Positions 35,822 through 44,644 are shown, counted from the stretch's first letter. The stretch is 64,000 nt of DNA from Geovibrio ferrireducens (GCF_026226615.1 NZ_JAJAPB010000003.1:186001-250000); one strand, 5' to 3'. Numbers and translations are program-made. Notes: a model not told the origin generated them from the letters alone.

Positions 35822-36838
35822 ATGAACTTGAGAATTATTCTTCTTGCCCTGCTGATAAGCGGCTGCTCAGCATCTGCAAAAGTTGAAAGAGCACATACAA
35901 ATGCGCCGTTTGACGGGGAAAGATTCCATAACTATGACCCGCAGCCGGAACGTTCCGCATGGGATGTATGGAAGTGGAGGTTCAGTTCAAATAAAAAAGA
36001 ATGGCCTGAATGGATAGAAAGCACACCTCAGAAAATCCCTTACGAACGTGTTGACGGGCTTTCTGCCACCTTCATCAACCACAGCACTTTCCTTATACAG
36101 ACTGACGGGCTCAACATACTCACTGATCCGTTTTTCTCGTACAGGGCAAGCCCGTTTACATGGGCAGGACCAAAGAGAGTGCGTGACGCAGGAGTCAGGA
36201 TGGAAGACCTGCCCCCGGTGGATATTATTCTCATCAGCCATAATCACTATGAACATATGGACAAACCCGCCCTGGAAAAGCTCCACAGGCTGTTTCCTGA
36301 TGCCGCTGTATATACCGGGCTGGGCAATGTGCCGGATGTGCTTGAAACCGGGTTTAAGAATGTAACCGAAATGGACTGGTGGGAAGAGGCGGAGTTCAAG
36401 GGGCTGAAAATAACATTTGTTCCGGCGAGACATTTCTCCGCAAGAACCCTAAGGGACAGAAACATGACACTCTGGGGCGGCTTTGTCCTCACCGGAAGAT
36501 CAGGCAATATCTATTTTGCCGGGGACACGGCAAAGGGCAGCCATGATAAAATGCTTGCAGATAAATTCGGCGGGTTTGAACTGGCTGTCATCCCCATCGG
36601 GGCGTATGAACCGAGATGGTTCATGCAGTACTCCCACGTTAACCCGGAGGAGGCTGTCCGGATACATCAGGAGATTAATTCAAAATTCAGCATAGGAAGC
36701 CACTTCGGAACGATTCAGCTTACGGATGAAGGGATAGACGAACCGATTGAAGGACTTATAAAGGCTAAGGAAGCAGCCGGGCTCAAGGAAGCTGAGTTCA
36801 TTGTGCCGGAGTTCGGGGCAACCTATATAGTAAAGTAA
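35822..36838 (+). CDS. metallo-beta-lactamase-fold lipoprotein (NAPE-PLD/UlaG-like)
   Basis: 338 residues with a lipoprotein signal peptide (LLALLISGC, Cys about residue 15). The fold matches the NAPE-PLD-like hydrolases: TFINHSTFLIQTDG, the metal motif ISHNHYEHMD, ARHFSARTLRDRNMTLWGGF and YFAGDTAKGSH, and the C-terminal IGSHFGT. The metal motif has Glu where HxHxDH normally has Asp. The likely substrate is a phospholipid or phosphodiester, but this is by family only. Being lipid-anchored, it would act in the periplasm or at the outer membrane. Confidence 0.85.
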   Translation: MNLRIILLALLISGCSASAKVERAHTNAPFDGERFHNYDPQPERSAWDVWKWRFSSNKKEWPEWIESTPQKIPYERVDGLSATFINHSTFLIQTDGLNILTDPFFSYRASPFTWAGPKRVRDAGVRMEDLPPVDIILISHNHYEHMDKPALEKLHRLFPDAAVYTGLGNVPDVLETGFKNVTEMDWWEEAEFKGLKITFVPARHFSARTLRDRNMTLWGGFVLTGRSGNIYFAGDTAKGSHDKMLADKFGGFELAVIPIGAYEPRWFMQYSHVNPEEAVRIHQEINSKFSIGSHFGTIQLTDEGIDEPIEGLIKAKEAAGLKEAEFIVPEFGATYIVK

Positions 36839-36844
36839 TGTAAA

Positions 36845-37100
36845 CCTCTTATTCACTATCGTTCGCAGTGACCCAAAAGTTTCCCACGGCTGGGGAACCG
36901 CCGTGCGGAGCGAAGCCGTACTACAGGCACATGGACGTGCCCGTGGAGCGCGTACCGCAGCAAGGCGAGGAACGCAAGCGCAACCAGAGCAGCAAGGAGC
37001 TTAGCTCCGAAGGCTGCGCAAGTGAGAAAACCACCGCTTAGATTTCGGAGGTTTCTGCACCGAGCTTGCTGAAAAAAACTACATGGATGTAGGTTTTTTC
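36845..37100 (+). repeat. composite palindromic repeat, copy C (degenerate, expanded)
   Basis: It opens with a degenerate first unit (TTCGCAGTGAC at 36861-36871), then hairpin 36879-36898 (GTTTCCC/GGGGAAC), the linker GCCGTGCGGAGCGAAG, and hairpin 36926-36941 (GGCAC-ATGGAC-GTGCC). About 130 bases of GAGCGAAG-like spacer follow. It ends in hairpin 37071-37100 with 10-base arms and loop ACATGGATGT. No gene lies in 36839-37216; the remainder holds the terminator below. Confidence 0.75.
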
Positions 37101-37113
37101 GAATTATCATAAA

Positions 37114-37142
37114 AAAGACCGGAGCGGCGAACTCCGGTCTTT
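37114..37142 (-). terminator. terminator of the nifB-mop operon
   Basis: AAAGACCGGAG and its complement surround a 7-base loop; the stem ends in A and T runs so it can act on both strands. It lies about 75 bases past the mop-like stop. Confidence 0.8.
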
Positions 37143-37216
37143 CATAAGGAGGGTCGAAAGGTATTAGCTTTCTTATCCGTACGCAAAAGCGAGCATTACG
37201 CGCGGAATCATCAGAT

Positions 37217-37510
37217 CTATTTCACAAGATAAGTCTCCAGATTAGGGTTCTTTTTCTGAAGACCTGCCATGTATTCCTTTATATCCGTTATTATAGTTAT
37301 ATCCTTGCCGCTCATAAGGCAGAAAACAGTGCTGTTAACCGCTATTCCCGCCTTAACAAGCTCTGCGGCGGGCATTACTATGCTTATGGTGCGTTTGCCT
37401 GACTGAATTATCACGGAAGCGTTAATGAGCCCGGCATCCACCTCCAGAACAGTGCCTTTAATAAGCTGGCCGTTAAAATCCCTCTGGCTGAGTTTTGGTG
37501 CTGCAATCAT
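37217..37510 (-). CDS. Mop/TOBE domain molybdate-binding protein
   Basis: 97 residues from ATG 37510 (GGAGGTG five bases upstream). The TOBE/Mop beta-barrel pattern is visible: FNGQLIKGTVLEVDAGLINA, a TISIVMP strand, AGIAVNSTVFCLMSG, and KDITIITD. Small Mop proteins store molybdate or tungstate. The start codon overlaps the nifB stop (ATGA), so it is co-translated with nifB, which fits a role in molybdenum supply for FeMo-cofactor. Confidence 0.82.
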   Translation of the reverse strand: MIAAPKLSQRDFNGQLIKGTVLEVDAGLINASVIIQSGKRTISIVMPAAELVKAGIAVNSTVFCLMSGKDITIITDIKEYMAGLQKKNPNLETYLVK

Positions 37511-38847
37511 TTTTTCACCTCCGCTTTTTCGGGTGCGATTATTTTTTCCGCCGCTTTCCATGCCTCTTTGAGACATACGCTGTAAGCGGTTCCCACAACC
37601 GGAACTATGCCCAGATTTTTCATTTCTTCCGCTGCGCTGTTACCTATTTTGCGGAATACAACCGCATGACATGTGCCGAGGCCTGTTATTATTGCGTTGG
37701 TTCTGGCATCCAGCCTTGTTTCGGGTGAGGAAGCAATGGCAGAGGCAAGATCAAATGTTTCCTCATGCTCAAAGCCGTTTTCATTGAAGGCATATATCTC
37801 AAACTTTCCTGCCTTGCCGAAGTTGGAATCAAGATAACGTCCGGTTGATGATGCAACTGCGACCCGCACAGTGCGTTCACGGAGTAAATCTTTCAGCCCG
37901 GCCACACCCGCCTTAACATCCGCCACGGCGAGTTCGTTCAGTTTGCCGAAAACAGCCCCGCTGTGTGTTCTGGAATGTTCATCAAGGGAAAGATCGCCGA
38001 TTTTGGAAACGCTTCCCAGTTTCCCCACAGCATCCGCCCTGCACTGCCGGCAGTGGCTCATTATGTTCTCCGAGCTGCCCATGGCATCCTCACAGTCGTT
38101 TCTTACCTTGGCGAGCATTGCGCAGTCAGGCTCAGGAACTTCCATTTCCGCGAATCTGGTTCCGTATTCCTTTTTGGACATAAGGGGGATTACATTGTGG
38201 ATGTAAGCTCCCAATTCCTTTATGGTTTTAGCCACTTCGGCTATGTGTTCGTCATTTATTCCGGGGATAAGGACAGAGTTGACCTTCACAATCACATTCT
38301 CCACCACAAGCATGCGGATTCCGAGAATCTGGTTGCCGAGAAGTTTTTTAACAGCTTCTATACCTTTTTCCCCGCCGACATTGTCATATATTTTGAGAGC
38401 TATTTCAGGATCAACAGCGTTCATTGTAACTGTCACATGCTCGATCCCAAGCTCCACTATTTCATCCACATATTTCGGCAATGCCAGCCCGTTTGTGCTG
38501 AGACAAAGCTTAATTTCGGGGTTGAACTCCTTTATCAGCCTGAATGTGCCGAAAGTTTCCTCCGGGTTGGCAAGGGCATCACCGGGACCTGCTATCCCCG
38601 CCACACTGAGGTTTTCCACAGCGTGATAAGCAGAGATGGTTTTCTCAAGCGCCTGTTCGGGAGTAAGCACATCGCTTGTTACACCGGGGCGTGACTCGTT
38701 GCTGCAGTCGAATTTGCGGTTGCAGTAGTTGCACTGAATGTTACAGGCGGGAGCCACGGGGAGATGTATACGGGAATATTTCATGTGCGCACCGGCACAG
38801 TAACAGGGGTGTTTCTCTACCTTTTGTCTGATTGTTTCTCTGTCCAT
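37507..38847 (-). CDS. nifB: nitrogenase cofactor biosynthesis radical SAM protein NifB
   Basis: 446 residues. The radical-SAM cluster motif is C35-x3-C39-x2-C42 (CNIQCNYC), preceded by HPCYCAGAH, whose Cys/His bind the precursor clusters. A C-terminal NifX/NafY-like cofactor-binding domain covers about residues 320-440 (VAVASSTGRYLDSNFGKAG). NifB builds the 8Fe-9S-C core of FeMo-co. It is transcribed from a sigma-54 promoter divergent from nifV and followed by the Mop gene. nifHDKEN are not in the window. Confidence 0.97.
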   Translation of the reverse strand: MDRETIRQKVEKHPCYCAGAHMKYSRIHLPVAPACNIQCNYCNRKFDCSNESRPGVTSDVLTPEQALEKTISAYHAVENLSVAGIAGPGDALANPEETFGTFRLIKEFNPEIKLCLSTNGLALPKYVDEIVELGIEHVTVTMNAVDPEIALKIYDNVGGEKGIEAVKKLLGNQILGIRMLVVENVIVKVNSVLIPGINDEHIAEVAKTIKELGAYIHNVIPLMSKKEYGTRFAEMEVPEPDCAMLAKVRNDCEDAMGSSENIMSHCRQCRADAVGKLGSVSKIGDLSLDEHSRTHSGAVFGKLNELAVADVKAGVAGLKDLLRERTVRVAVASSTGRYLDSNFGKAGKFEIYAFNENGFEHEETFDLASAIASSPETRLDARTNAIITGLGTCHAVVFRKIGNSAAEEMKNLGIVPVVGTAYSVCLKEAWKAAEKIIAPEKAEVKK

Positions 38848-38874
38848 AACGCACTCTCCTTATGCATCACCATA

Positions 38875-38890
38875 TGCAAGAAGCCTGCCA
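38875..38890 (-). promoter_or_regulatory. sigma-54 promoter of nifB
   Basis: On the minus strand TGGCAG-N5-TTGCA matches the -24/-12 consensus with exact GG-N10-GC spacing, 28 bases upstream of the nifB start codon. Confidence 0.85.
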
Positions 38891-38934
38891 AACCACGGTT
38901 CCTTAATTATCAATAACTTATAAAATTGTCAGTT

Positions 38935-38950
38935 TGTCCGAAACCTTACA
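38935..38950. promoter_or_regulatory. NifA-type upstream activator site 1
   Basis: TGT-N10-ACA (TGTCCGAAACCTTACA), the NifA consensus. It lies between the divergent nifB and nifV sigma-54 promoters, about 45 bases from the former and 87 from the latter. Confidence 0.7.
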
Positions 38951-38963
38951 ATAATTGTTAGTT

Positions 38964-38979
38964 TGTCATTGTTGCGACA
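38964..38979. promoter_or_regulatory. NifA-type upstream activator site 2
   Basis: TGTCATTGTTGCGACA, a second TGT-N10-ACA embedded in a TTGTC-N8-GACAA palindrome, 29 bases from site 1 centre to centre. About 74 bases from the nifB promoter and 58 from the nifV promoter. Confidence 0.75.
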
Positions 38980-39036
38980 ATAGCACCAAAACGCATAAAT
39001 ATCTGATAAATAAAGATTCGGCAGCAAAACAGCCGA

Positions 39037-39052
39037 TGGCACGGGTTTTGCA
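39037..39052 (+). promoter_or_regulatory. sigma-54 promoter of nifV
   Basis: TGGCACGGGTTTTGCA is a near-perfect TGGCAC-N5-TTGCA, 40 bases before the nifV ATG. Confidence 0.9.
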
Positions 39053-39091
39053 GATGAAACAGCTAAGGAAATCCGTTGTGAGGAGGCTCAT

Positions 39092-40210
39092 ATGAAAAGC
39101 TTTATAATAGACGATACCACCCTCCGTGACGGAGAGCAGACACCCGGAGTGAGCTTTACCCTCCATGAGAAGCTGGAAATAGCAAAAGGTCTGGACAAAA
39201 TAGGTGTTCAGGAGATAGAGGCCGGAATCCCGGTAATGGGCGAGGAAGAGAGCAGAGTCTTCTCACGCATAATCGATCTTGGGCTGAATGCCCGCATCAT
39301 AGCATGGAACAGGGCTCTGATAAGCGATATTCAGGCCTCCATAAACGCAGGGGCGGATTCTGTGGAAATATCCCTGCCCCTGTCTGATATACAGATAAAA
39401 ACAAAACTGAACAAAGACCGCGAGTGGGTTAAGAATCAGATAAAAAGAGTGATAGACTACTGCGTATCAAAAAAACTTTATGTGTCAGTCGGCGGTGAGG
39501 ATGCCTCAAGGGCGGATATTGACTTTGTAATAGAGTACGCAAATCTGATTAAGGAGCACGGCGGGGCACGCTTCCGCTACTGCGACACTGTGGGCATACT
39601 GGACCCCTTTTCAACCTATGAAACAGTCAGACGAATAATCGAAGAAGCGGATATTGATGTGGAAATACACGCTCACAACGACTTCGGGCTGGCAACTGCC
39701 AATTCCCTTGCCGCAATCAGAGCGGGCGCAACCCATGTCAACACCACGGTTATAGGTCTCGGTGAAAGAGCCGGCAACGCACCTCTGGAAGAGATAGTCA
39801 TGGCCTCCCGTCATGTTTACGGCGTTGAGGACGGGTTTGACCATTCATGCATAAAGAACCTAAGCGAATATGTCTCCAAGGCCTCCGGCAGAGCCATAGA
39901 ACCCTACAGACCCGTTATAGGCGAGCTTATGTTTACCCACGAATCCGGCATACACACAGACGGAATCCTCAAAAACCCCAATAATTATGAGGCCTTCGAC
40001 CCGGCGGAACTGGGAATGGAGAGAAAGCTGGTGGTCGGCAAACACTCAGGCAGGGGAATTCTGGAATACCTTCTGAAGTCCCACGGGCTGGATTACACAC
40101 CGGAAACAGTTAAGGCTCTTCTTGAGGCGGCAAAAAAGATAAGCGGCAGAAAGAAACGTTATCTGGAAAACAATGAAGTGATAGAGCTTTATAAAAGCAT
40201 AGCCATATAA
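39092..40210 (+). CDS. nifV: homocitrate synthase NifV
   Basis: 372 residues. [16 protein letters not shown] opens the (beta/alpha)8 barrel with the catalytic DxTLRDGxQ motif. [16 protein letters not shown] (metal-binding HxH), [18 protein letters not shown] and the GKHSGRG motif of the NifV/LeuA family follow. It condenses acetyl-CoA with 2-oxoglutarate to homocitrate, the organic ligand of FeMo-co. GAGGAGG precedes ATG 39092. Transcribed alone from its sigma-54 promoter. Confidence 0.95.
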   Translation: MKSFIIDDTTLRDGEQTPGVSFTLHEKLEIAKGLDKIGVQEIEAGIPVMGEEESRVFSRIIDLGLNARIIAWNRALISDIQASINAGADSVEISLPLSDIQIKTKLNKDREWVKNQIKRVIDYCVSKKLYVSVGGEDASRADIDFVIEYANLIKEHGGARFRYCDTVGILDPFSTYETVRRIIEEADIDVEIHAHNDFGLATANSLAAIRAGATHVNTTVIGLGERAGNAPLEEIVMASRHVYGVEDGFDHSCIKNLSEYVSKASGRAIEPYRPVIGELMFTHESGIHTDGILKNPNNYEAFDPAELGMERKLVVGKHSGRGILEYLLKSHGLDYTPETVKALLEAAKKISGRKKRYLENNEVIELYKSIAI

Positions 40211-40216
40211 CAAAAA

Positions 40217-40237
40217 GGGCTTCCCTTCCGGAAAGCC
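40217..40237. repeat. 21-base palindromic direct repeat, left copy (half terminator)
   Basis: Identical to 40439-40459. The repeat is a GGGCTT/AAGCC-type hairpin. Read on the minus strand, this copy is followed by five T's, giving the terminator of the large lipoprotein gene. Confidence 0.8.
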
Positions 40238-40438
40238 ATCAGACTGCTTACAAAACTGCTTACAAACACAGTTGCCTACTTGTTTATATCTGTAAAATCC
40301 CCCTCCTGTCCCCCTTTAATAAAGGGGGAAGTTACTGCAAATAAAAGCAAAACACCCTCCTTTTGTAAAGGAGGGCTAGGGAGGATTTATGCAAATACAG
40401 ACTTTTCTGTTTTTAAAAGGAATTTGTCAACAAGCTCA
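40238..40438. repeat. palindromic inserted element between the duplicated terminator
   Basis: 201 bases with no gene. The core 40295-40388 has terminal inverted arms (AAATCCCCCTCC and GGAGGATTT-type) and two internal hairpins, CCCCCTTT/AAAGGGGG at 40310-40327 and CCCTCCTTT/AAAGGAGGG at 40355-40375. This layout is that of a small non-autonomous palindromic element. The flanking 21-base repeat looks like a duplicated target. Confidence 0.6.
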
Positions 40439-40460
40439 GGGCTTCCCTTCCGGAAAGCCC
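40439..40460 (+). terminator. 21-base repeat, right copy: terminator of nifV
   Basis: The same palindrome as 40217-40237, here followed on the plus strand by a T-rich tract (CTTATTATTTC). The A-run on the other side, present at the left copy, is missing. Confidence 0.6.
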
Positions 40461-40475
40461 TTATTATTTCTTTAA

Positions 40476-43400
40476 TTACTGCCCTACACCGAACAGAGAC
40501 ATCTCTTCCCTGCTTCTTCCTGTTTCCACAATAAGCCTGTCCGCCATTGCTCCGGAAGCAAACGGGCGGAACTTAACCTTTACGCTGCATGACTCCTGCG
40601 GATAAAGCGAGAACAGATCAGACGGGCACGAACCGCTGCCGTAAGCTGTGGTCAGCACAAAATTATCTCCGTGATCCAGCTTAATATCCCTCACAAACAT
40701 TCTCTGGGTTCCGTTGTTTGTTACTGATACCGTCAGTTCCGTGGAGGATGAACCCATGGTCAGACTGCCGAAGTTTTTATATACATGTGAAACACCAAGA
40801 ACAGGAATCAGAGCCTCTGTTGTGTGGTTCAGTCTGCTTCCGCTGCGGTAAAACATGGACATATCGTTTGTGACAGGATTGAGCAGCACCTTTATCGCAT
40901 CAAATGATGCAGAGGAAATATCAGAAGAACTGTCTATAACCGTGTCAGTGTAGCTGCTTCCGAGGACACCCTTAAGAAGCACAATACCCCTTCCGTTATC
41001 AATCACTCCGGCATAAACATTATCATCGGCATCAACAGCGAGGGACATGCCTTCTATATAGCTGTTTACAGAAGGGGTATAAATGGTCTGGGTGCTGCAT
41101 GAACTCAGATCAGTTTCGCATTCAGAGATTTTCACAAAAGATGTATTCGCAGTTCCGTCAGTACCACCGAACAGAACCACAGGAGTGTCCGCCGCGGAAA
41201 CAGCAAGCTCTGCAAAACCCCTGTCATGGGAAGCCGCCTGAATGCTCTGGTCTGTGGCGCTGTTCAGATAGCTCAGCCCGTATGCATCCGAATAACTGTA
41301 ATAGCTGAAGAAAAGCTTTCCTGCCGATGGAATATACTGCATTGACACAGAGCCTGCAGACAATTCAGCATCCATACTGCCTGCCACACCTATACCTGTT
41401 TTATAGACAGATGTTTCATTGAAACTGTTTCCGTAAACTATATAAACCTCACCCGAACCGTTTTCGGCCACAGAGCAGGTATATGAAGAAGCATCAGCCA
41501 GATAGGAGTGTGTCAAACTGGTATCATTATTCAGATAGCCTAATTTCAGGTTACCTCCCAAGGAATAGATGTAGCATATATGCTCACCCGATGCTGTTTT
41601 CACCATATCAACGCCGGAAACTGTGTATTTTTCAGGAGTGTCAAGCATCGCAAGACCGATTCCGCCGTCCTCCAGGGTGAACCTGTAGAGCCCTCCGCTT
41701 CTTTCATCAATAAGGTCGCCAAGCACTCCGTAAATCTCCAGCCCCTGAGGATCAAATTCCATATCAAATGCCAACTCCGGATTGATCCCAAGCATAAGTC
41801 TCAGTGCCGCCGGATTTCCCCACACTCCGCCGACACGGCTCTCTGAGGTGAGGGTCGAATTGGCGTCATAAAGAACCATCGAATTGCCGTTTGGAGCGTT
41901 GGTTCCGGCAAGCTTCATGCTGTTGTAAAACATATCAATGTTGTTATTGTAAAAAACAACAGGAGAAGACCACGTGCCGCTGCTGTAAGTTCTTTTCATA
42001 ACTGCGGATGCATCGTCGTATTTGTAATAAACATCAATGCCTCCGGGAACTGTTAAGGCTACAGGGGCTCCGATAACCTGAGTATCTATACTGACCGGAA
42101 CAGATGACCAGCCGGAGCCGCTGTTCAAGGTTTCATAAAGTCCGCCGCCATGATAAATTACATGCACTGTTGATCCGTCGAAAGCGATGGAGGGCATAAA
42201 GCCGTCTGCTATCTCCTCATCCACTGTCCATGGACCGCTCTGGCTGTTAGCGTAGTGTATTCCGTCGGAATCTCTGAAAACCATATGGATTACGCCGGAT
42301 GAATCTTTTTTCAGCAGAGTGCTTTCAGGTCCGGGGAGAGCTGAACCAATCTCTGTTCTGGTAAAAGCCGCCCCGAAGTTTGTTGTTTTATCCACAACAA
42401 CCTTATGCCCGTTTTCAACTATGCTTGATATATATATGTCCGTGCCGTCAGACACGATGGAAACAGCCTGATTCATTGTTGATACAAGTGCGCTGTCCAC
42501 CTCGTATGACTGCCAGAAACCGTTTCTGCTATGTGCGTAATACAGTTTGGGGTCTGCATTTTCCGTTTTAGTATAAGCTATATGGGGCATACATTCGCTG
42601 TCAGCCGTTATAGCCGCTATGTCGAACTCGTTTACCGTCACGCCTATGTCGCTCAGATACCACTCGTCTCCGTCAAAGAACCCGTAGGTTATCTTATCTC
42701 TGGAAGTCAGAACTGCGTGAGCCTTGCCGTCATTGCACATAGCCAGATTTCTTTCGGAAAGAGAGGTGATGCTTGTGTCTTTAAACAGAATTTCAGATGT
42801 CATTCCGCCTGAAACAGAGTATGCACGAAGCTGAACAGACACATCCGCCGCGTTTGAACTCACGGTGAGAGCGGCATCCTTCATCCCTGCCGGGGAAGCG
42901 GAAGTGAACCTCACTGTTACAGTGCAGCTTTGTCCCGCGGGGACAGTTGTGCAGTTGTCTGTTGCAGTGAAAACAGCCGCCCCTGAGCCTGAGAATGCGG
43001 TACTGATGCCCGTTGCTGCGGCCGAACCGGAGTTTGTGAGAACTATCGACTGCTCCGCATAGATCCCCACTGCCACAGCATCAAACTCCAGAAGAGATTT
43101 ATCGGCAGTGAGCACGGCGGAGCCTGAAACAATTCCGTTTACCGTGAGAGCTATAGAAGCGGGATCGACGGAAACGCTGTCAGATGTCACATCCAGAGTG
43201 CCGCTCAGGATTCCTGCTGCTGTGGGGTGCGCCTTGACAGTAACCGTGCAGCTTTCCTGCGGAACAAGGCTGAATGTTCCCGTTCCGCAGGGGGATGAAC
43301 CGCCGGATGCATTAACGATAAAGCTGTAATTATTGGAAGAGGCCACACTGTTTATGCTCAGTCTGTAATTTCCTGAGTTTGTTATAAGCACTGTTTGCTC

Positions 43401-44249
43401 ACCCGAAAGGGTGTTGACTCCGACATCGGAAAAATTGATCCCGCTCGCCGGGCTGATTGATATTTCAGGCTTAAGCCCGTCCGCAAGAACGCTTTCCATA
43501 AGCGTAACAGCCGCTTTAAGCTCTGCTGTATTACCCAGACCGTTCACCATGCTTTTAAATGCGTTGAAAGCCGTTAGTGAACCATTTTTCAGCGCTCTGA
43601 GGCTGGCTGTCAGCTTTTTGTAGCTCTGTGAGTTTTTGCTCCTGACGGATGAGCCTGCGGCGAGTTCCGCATCCTCAACCGCGTCCTGCACCTCACCAAG
43701 GTTAACACCGTCATCAACTGCGGATATGAGATCCTGCATAACATGCTGAACAAGAGGGTTGCTCTGATAGTCGAGGAAGTTCATCACCCCCTCCATTTTA
43801 GCGGCGGAAAGGTCAACACTTATCTGAAGAGCGCAGACCAGATTTATGCCAACCTCTGAATTAACTCGGATCATGGCGCTTTCCGAACCGCTGCAAAGAA
43901 GAACATTGCCCGAAGTATATGCGCTCACCGCGAAGGTGTATATCTTTCCGGCTGTGATCTCCACATCAATCTCGTTCTCGTTTCTGTTGAGCATGTCAGT
44001 GAGGTTAAGTCTCAGCCCCGACCATCCGGCAGCCGACACATCCAGAAAAAGGCTGGTTACGGGATGTCCGCCGATTGAGGTTCTTTTGCTTCTTGCCGCA
44101 TCCTCAAACAGTCCGTCCATCTTAAGCCGCACACTTACTTTTTCATCGCCTCCGCCGTCTGAAACATTGTCCCCGCAGGAAACTGCCGCAAAAATAATAA
44201 GAACGGACAGAAAGATAGTATAAAAATATGACTTAAACGCACTCTTCAT
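40476..44249 (-). CDS. very large lipoprotein with choice-of-anchor D (ASH-like) domains
   Basis: 1257 residues from ATG 44249 (GGGAG upstream), with signal peptide and lipobox AVSC. Residues about 265-480 hold two Ig-like choice-of-anchor D domains (GINFSDVGVNTLSGEQTVL; LLEFDAVAVGIYAEQSIVL), and a third closes the protein (VYKNFGSLTMGSSSTELTV, QESCSVKVKF). Each contains a Cys pair. Between them, about residues 490-1150, are repeated short beta units with HIAYTKT, IHMVFRDS, HVIYHGG and VYIVYGN motifs, which suggests a beta-propeller like those in sialidase-type repeats. Probably a cell-surface adhesion or binding protein; ligand unknown. Confidence 0.82.
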   Translation of the reverse strand: MKSAFKSYFYTIFLSVLIIFAAVSCGDNVSDGGGDEKVSVRLKMDGLFEDAARSKRTSIGGHPVTSLFLDVSAAGWSGLRLNLTDMLNRNENEIDVEITAGKIYTFAVSAYTSGNVLLCSGSESAMIRVNSEVGINLVCALQISVDLSAAKMEGVMNFLDYQSNPLVQHVMQDLISAVDDGVNLGEVQDAVEDAELAAGSSVRSKNSQSYKKLTASLRALKNGSLTAFNAFKSMVNGLGNTAELKAAVTLMESVLADGLKPEISISPASGINFSDVGVNTLSGEQTVLITNSGNYRLSINSVASSNNYSFIVNASGGSSPCGTGTFSLVPQESCTVTVKAHPTAAGILSGTLDVTSDSVSVDPASIALTVNGIVSGSAVLTADKSLLEFDAVAVGIYAEQSIVLTNSGSAAATGISTAFSGSGAAVFTATDNCTTVPAGQSCTVTVRFTSASPAGMKDAALTVSSNAADVSVQLRAYSVSGGMTSEILFKDTSITSLSERNLAMCNDGKAHAVLTSRDKITYGFFDGDEWYLSDIGVTVNEFDIAAITADSECMPHIAYTKTENADPKLYYAHSRNGFWQSYEVDSALVSTMNQAVSIVSDGTDIYISSIVENGHKVVVDKTTNFGAAFTRTEIGSALPGPESTLLKKDSSGVIHMVFRDSDGIHYANSQSGPWTVDEEIADGFMPSIAFDGSTVHVIYHGGGLYETLNSGSGWSSVPVSIDTQVIGAPVALTVPGGIDVYYKYDDASAVMKRTYSSGTWSSPVVFYNNNIDMFYNSMKLAGTNAPNGNSMVLYDANSTLTSESRVGGVWGNPAALRLMLGINPELAFDMEFDPQGLEIYGVLGDLIDERSGGLYRFTLEDGGIGLAMLDTPEKYTVSGVDMVKTASGEHICYIYSLGGNLKLGYLNNDTSLTHSYLADASSYTCSVAENGSGEVYIVYGNSFNETSVYKTGIGVAGSMDAELSAGSVSMQYIPSAGKLFFSYYSYSDAYGLSYLNSATDQSIQAASHDRGFAELAVSAADTPVVLFGGTDGTANTSFVKISECETDLSSCSTQTIYTPSVNSYIEGMSLAVDADDNVYAGVIDNGRGIVLLKGVLGSSYTDTVIDSSSDISSASFDAIKVLLNPVTNDMSMFYRSGSRLNHTTEALIPVLGVSHVYKNFGSLTMGSSSTELTVSVTNNGTQRMFVRDIKLDHGDNFVLTTAYGSGSCPSDLFSLYPQESCSVKVKFRPFASGAMADRLIVETGRSREEMSLFGVGQ

Positions 44250-44377
44250 GATTTTCTCCCGAAAGTGTTCTGAAAACGGACGCAAGGCTATGGCAAATCC
44301 GTAATTTATCTTAACAGATAAATGGCGTGAGTGAGAATACAATTCAAATATTAAATAAAAAACTCAGGATAACATCA

Positions 44378-44644
44378 TCACAGGCCAATCTTTGCGGCAA
44401 AAAGAGCGTAACCGCCGCAAAGACCGTATATGAAAGGATGAGGAAAAAGGCTGAACGCAACAACACCGATAAGTACAGAAAAAAATACCCCGCCGAAACC
44501 CAGCTTCTTAATATAAGGCATGACTTCCTCCGGTTTTCTGTCCTCCGGGAAGCGTTTTTCAACCAGAAACGCCTCCACGCGTGTGCACAGAAAACCGCCT
44601 ATCATGAAGCCGCTGAGGAAAATCAGTATGTTATCAACATTCAT
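44378..44644 (-). CDS. small membrane protein, unknown
   Basis: 88 residues with three hydrophobic segments (about 5-20, 48-66 and 69-86) and a charged loop KRFPEDRKPEEVMPYIKK. The ATG overlaps the stop of the Kef-type antiporter gene (TGATG), so it is translated with it and may be an accessory to it. I do not recognise the family. Confidence 0.65.
   Translation of the reverse strand: MNVDNILIFLSGFMIGGFLCTRVEAFLVEKRFPEDRKPEEVMPYIKKLGFGGVFFSVLIGVVAFSLFPHPFIYGLCGGYALFAAKIGL

Noticed and set aside
36856-37110. 84-codon frame across repeat copy C on the minus strand
   Set aside because: Composition reflects GAGCGAAG-type spacers and hairpins; no start signal.
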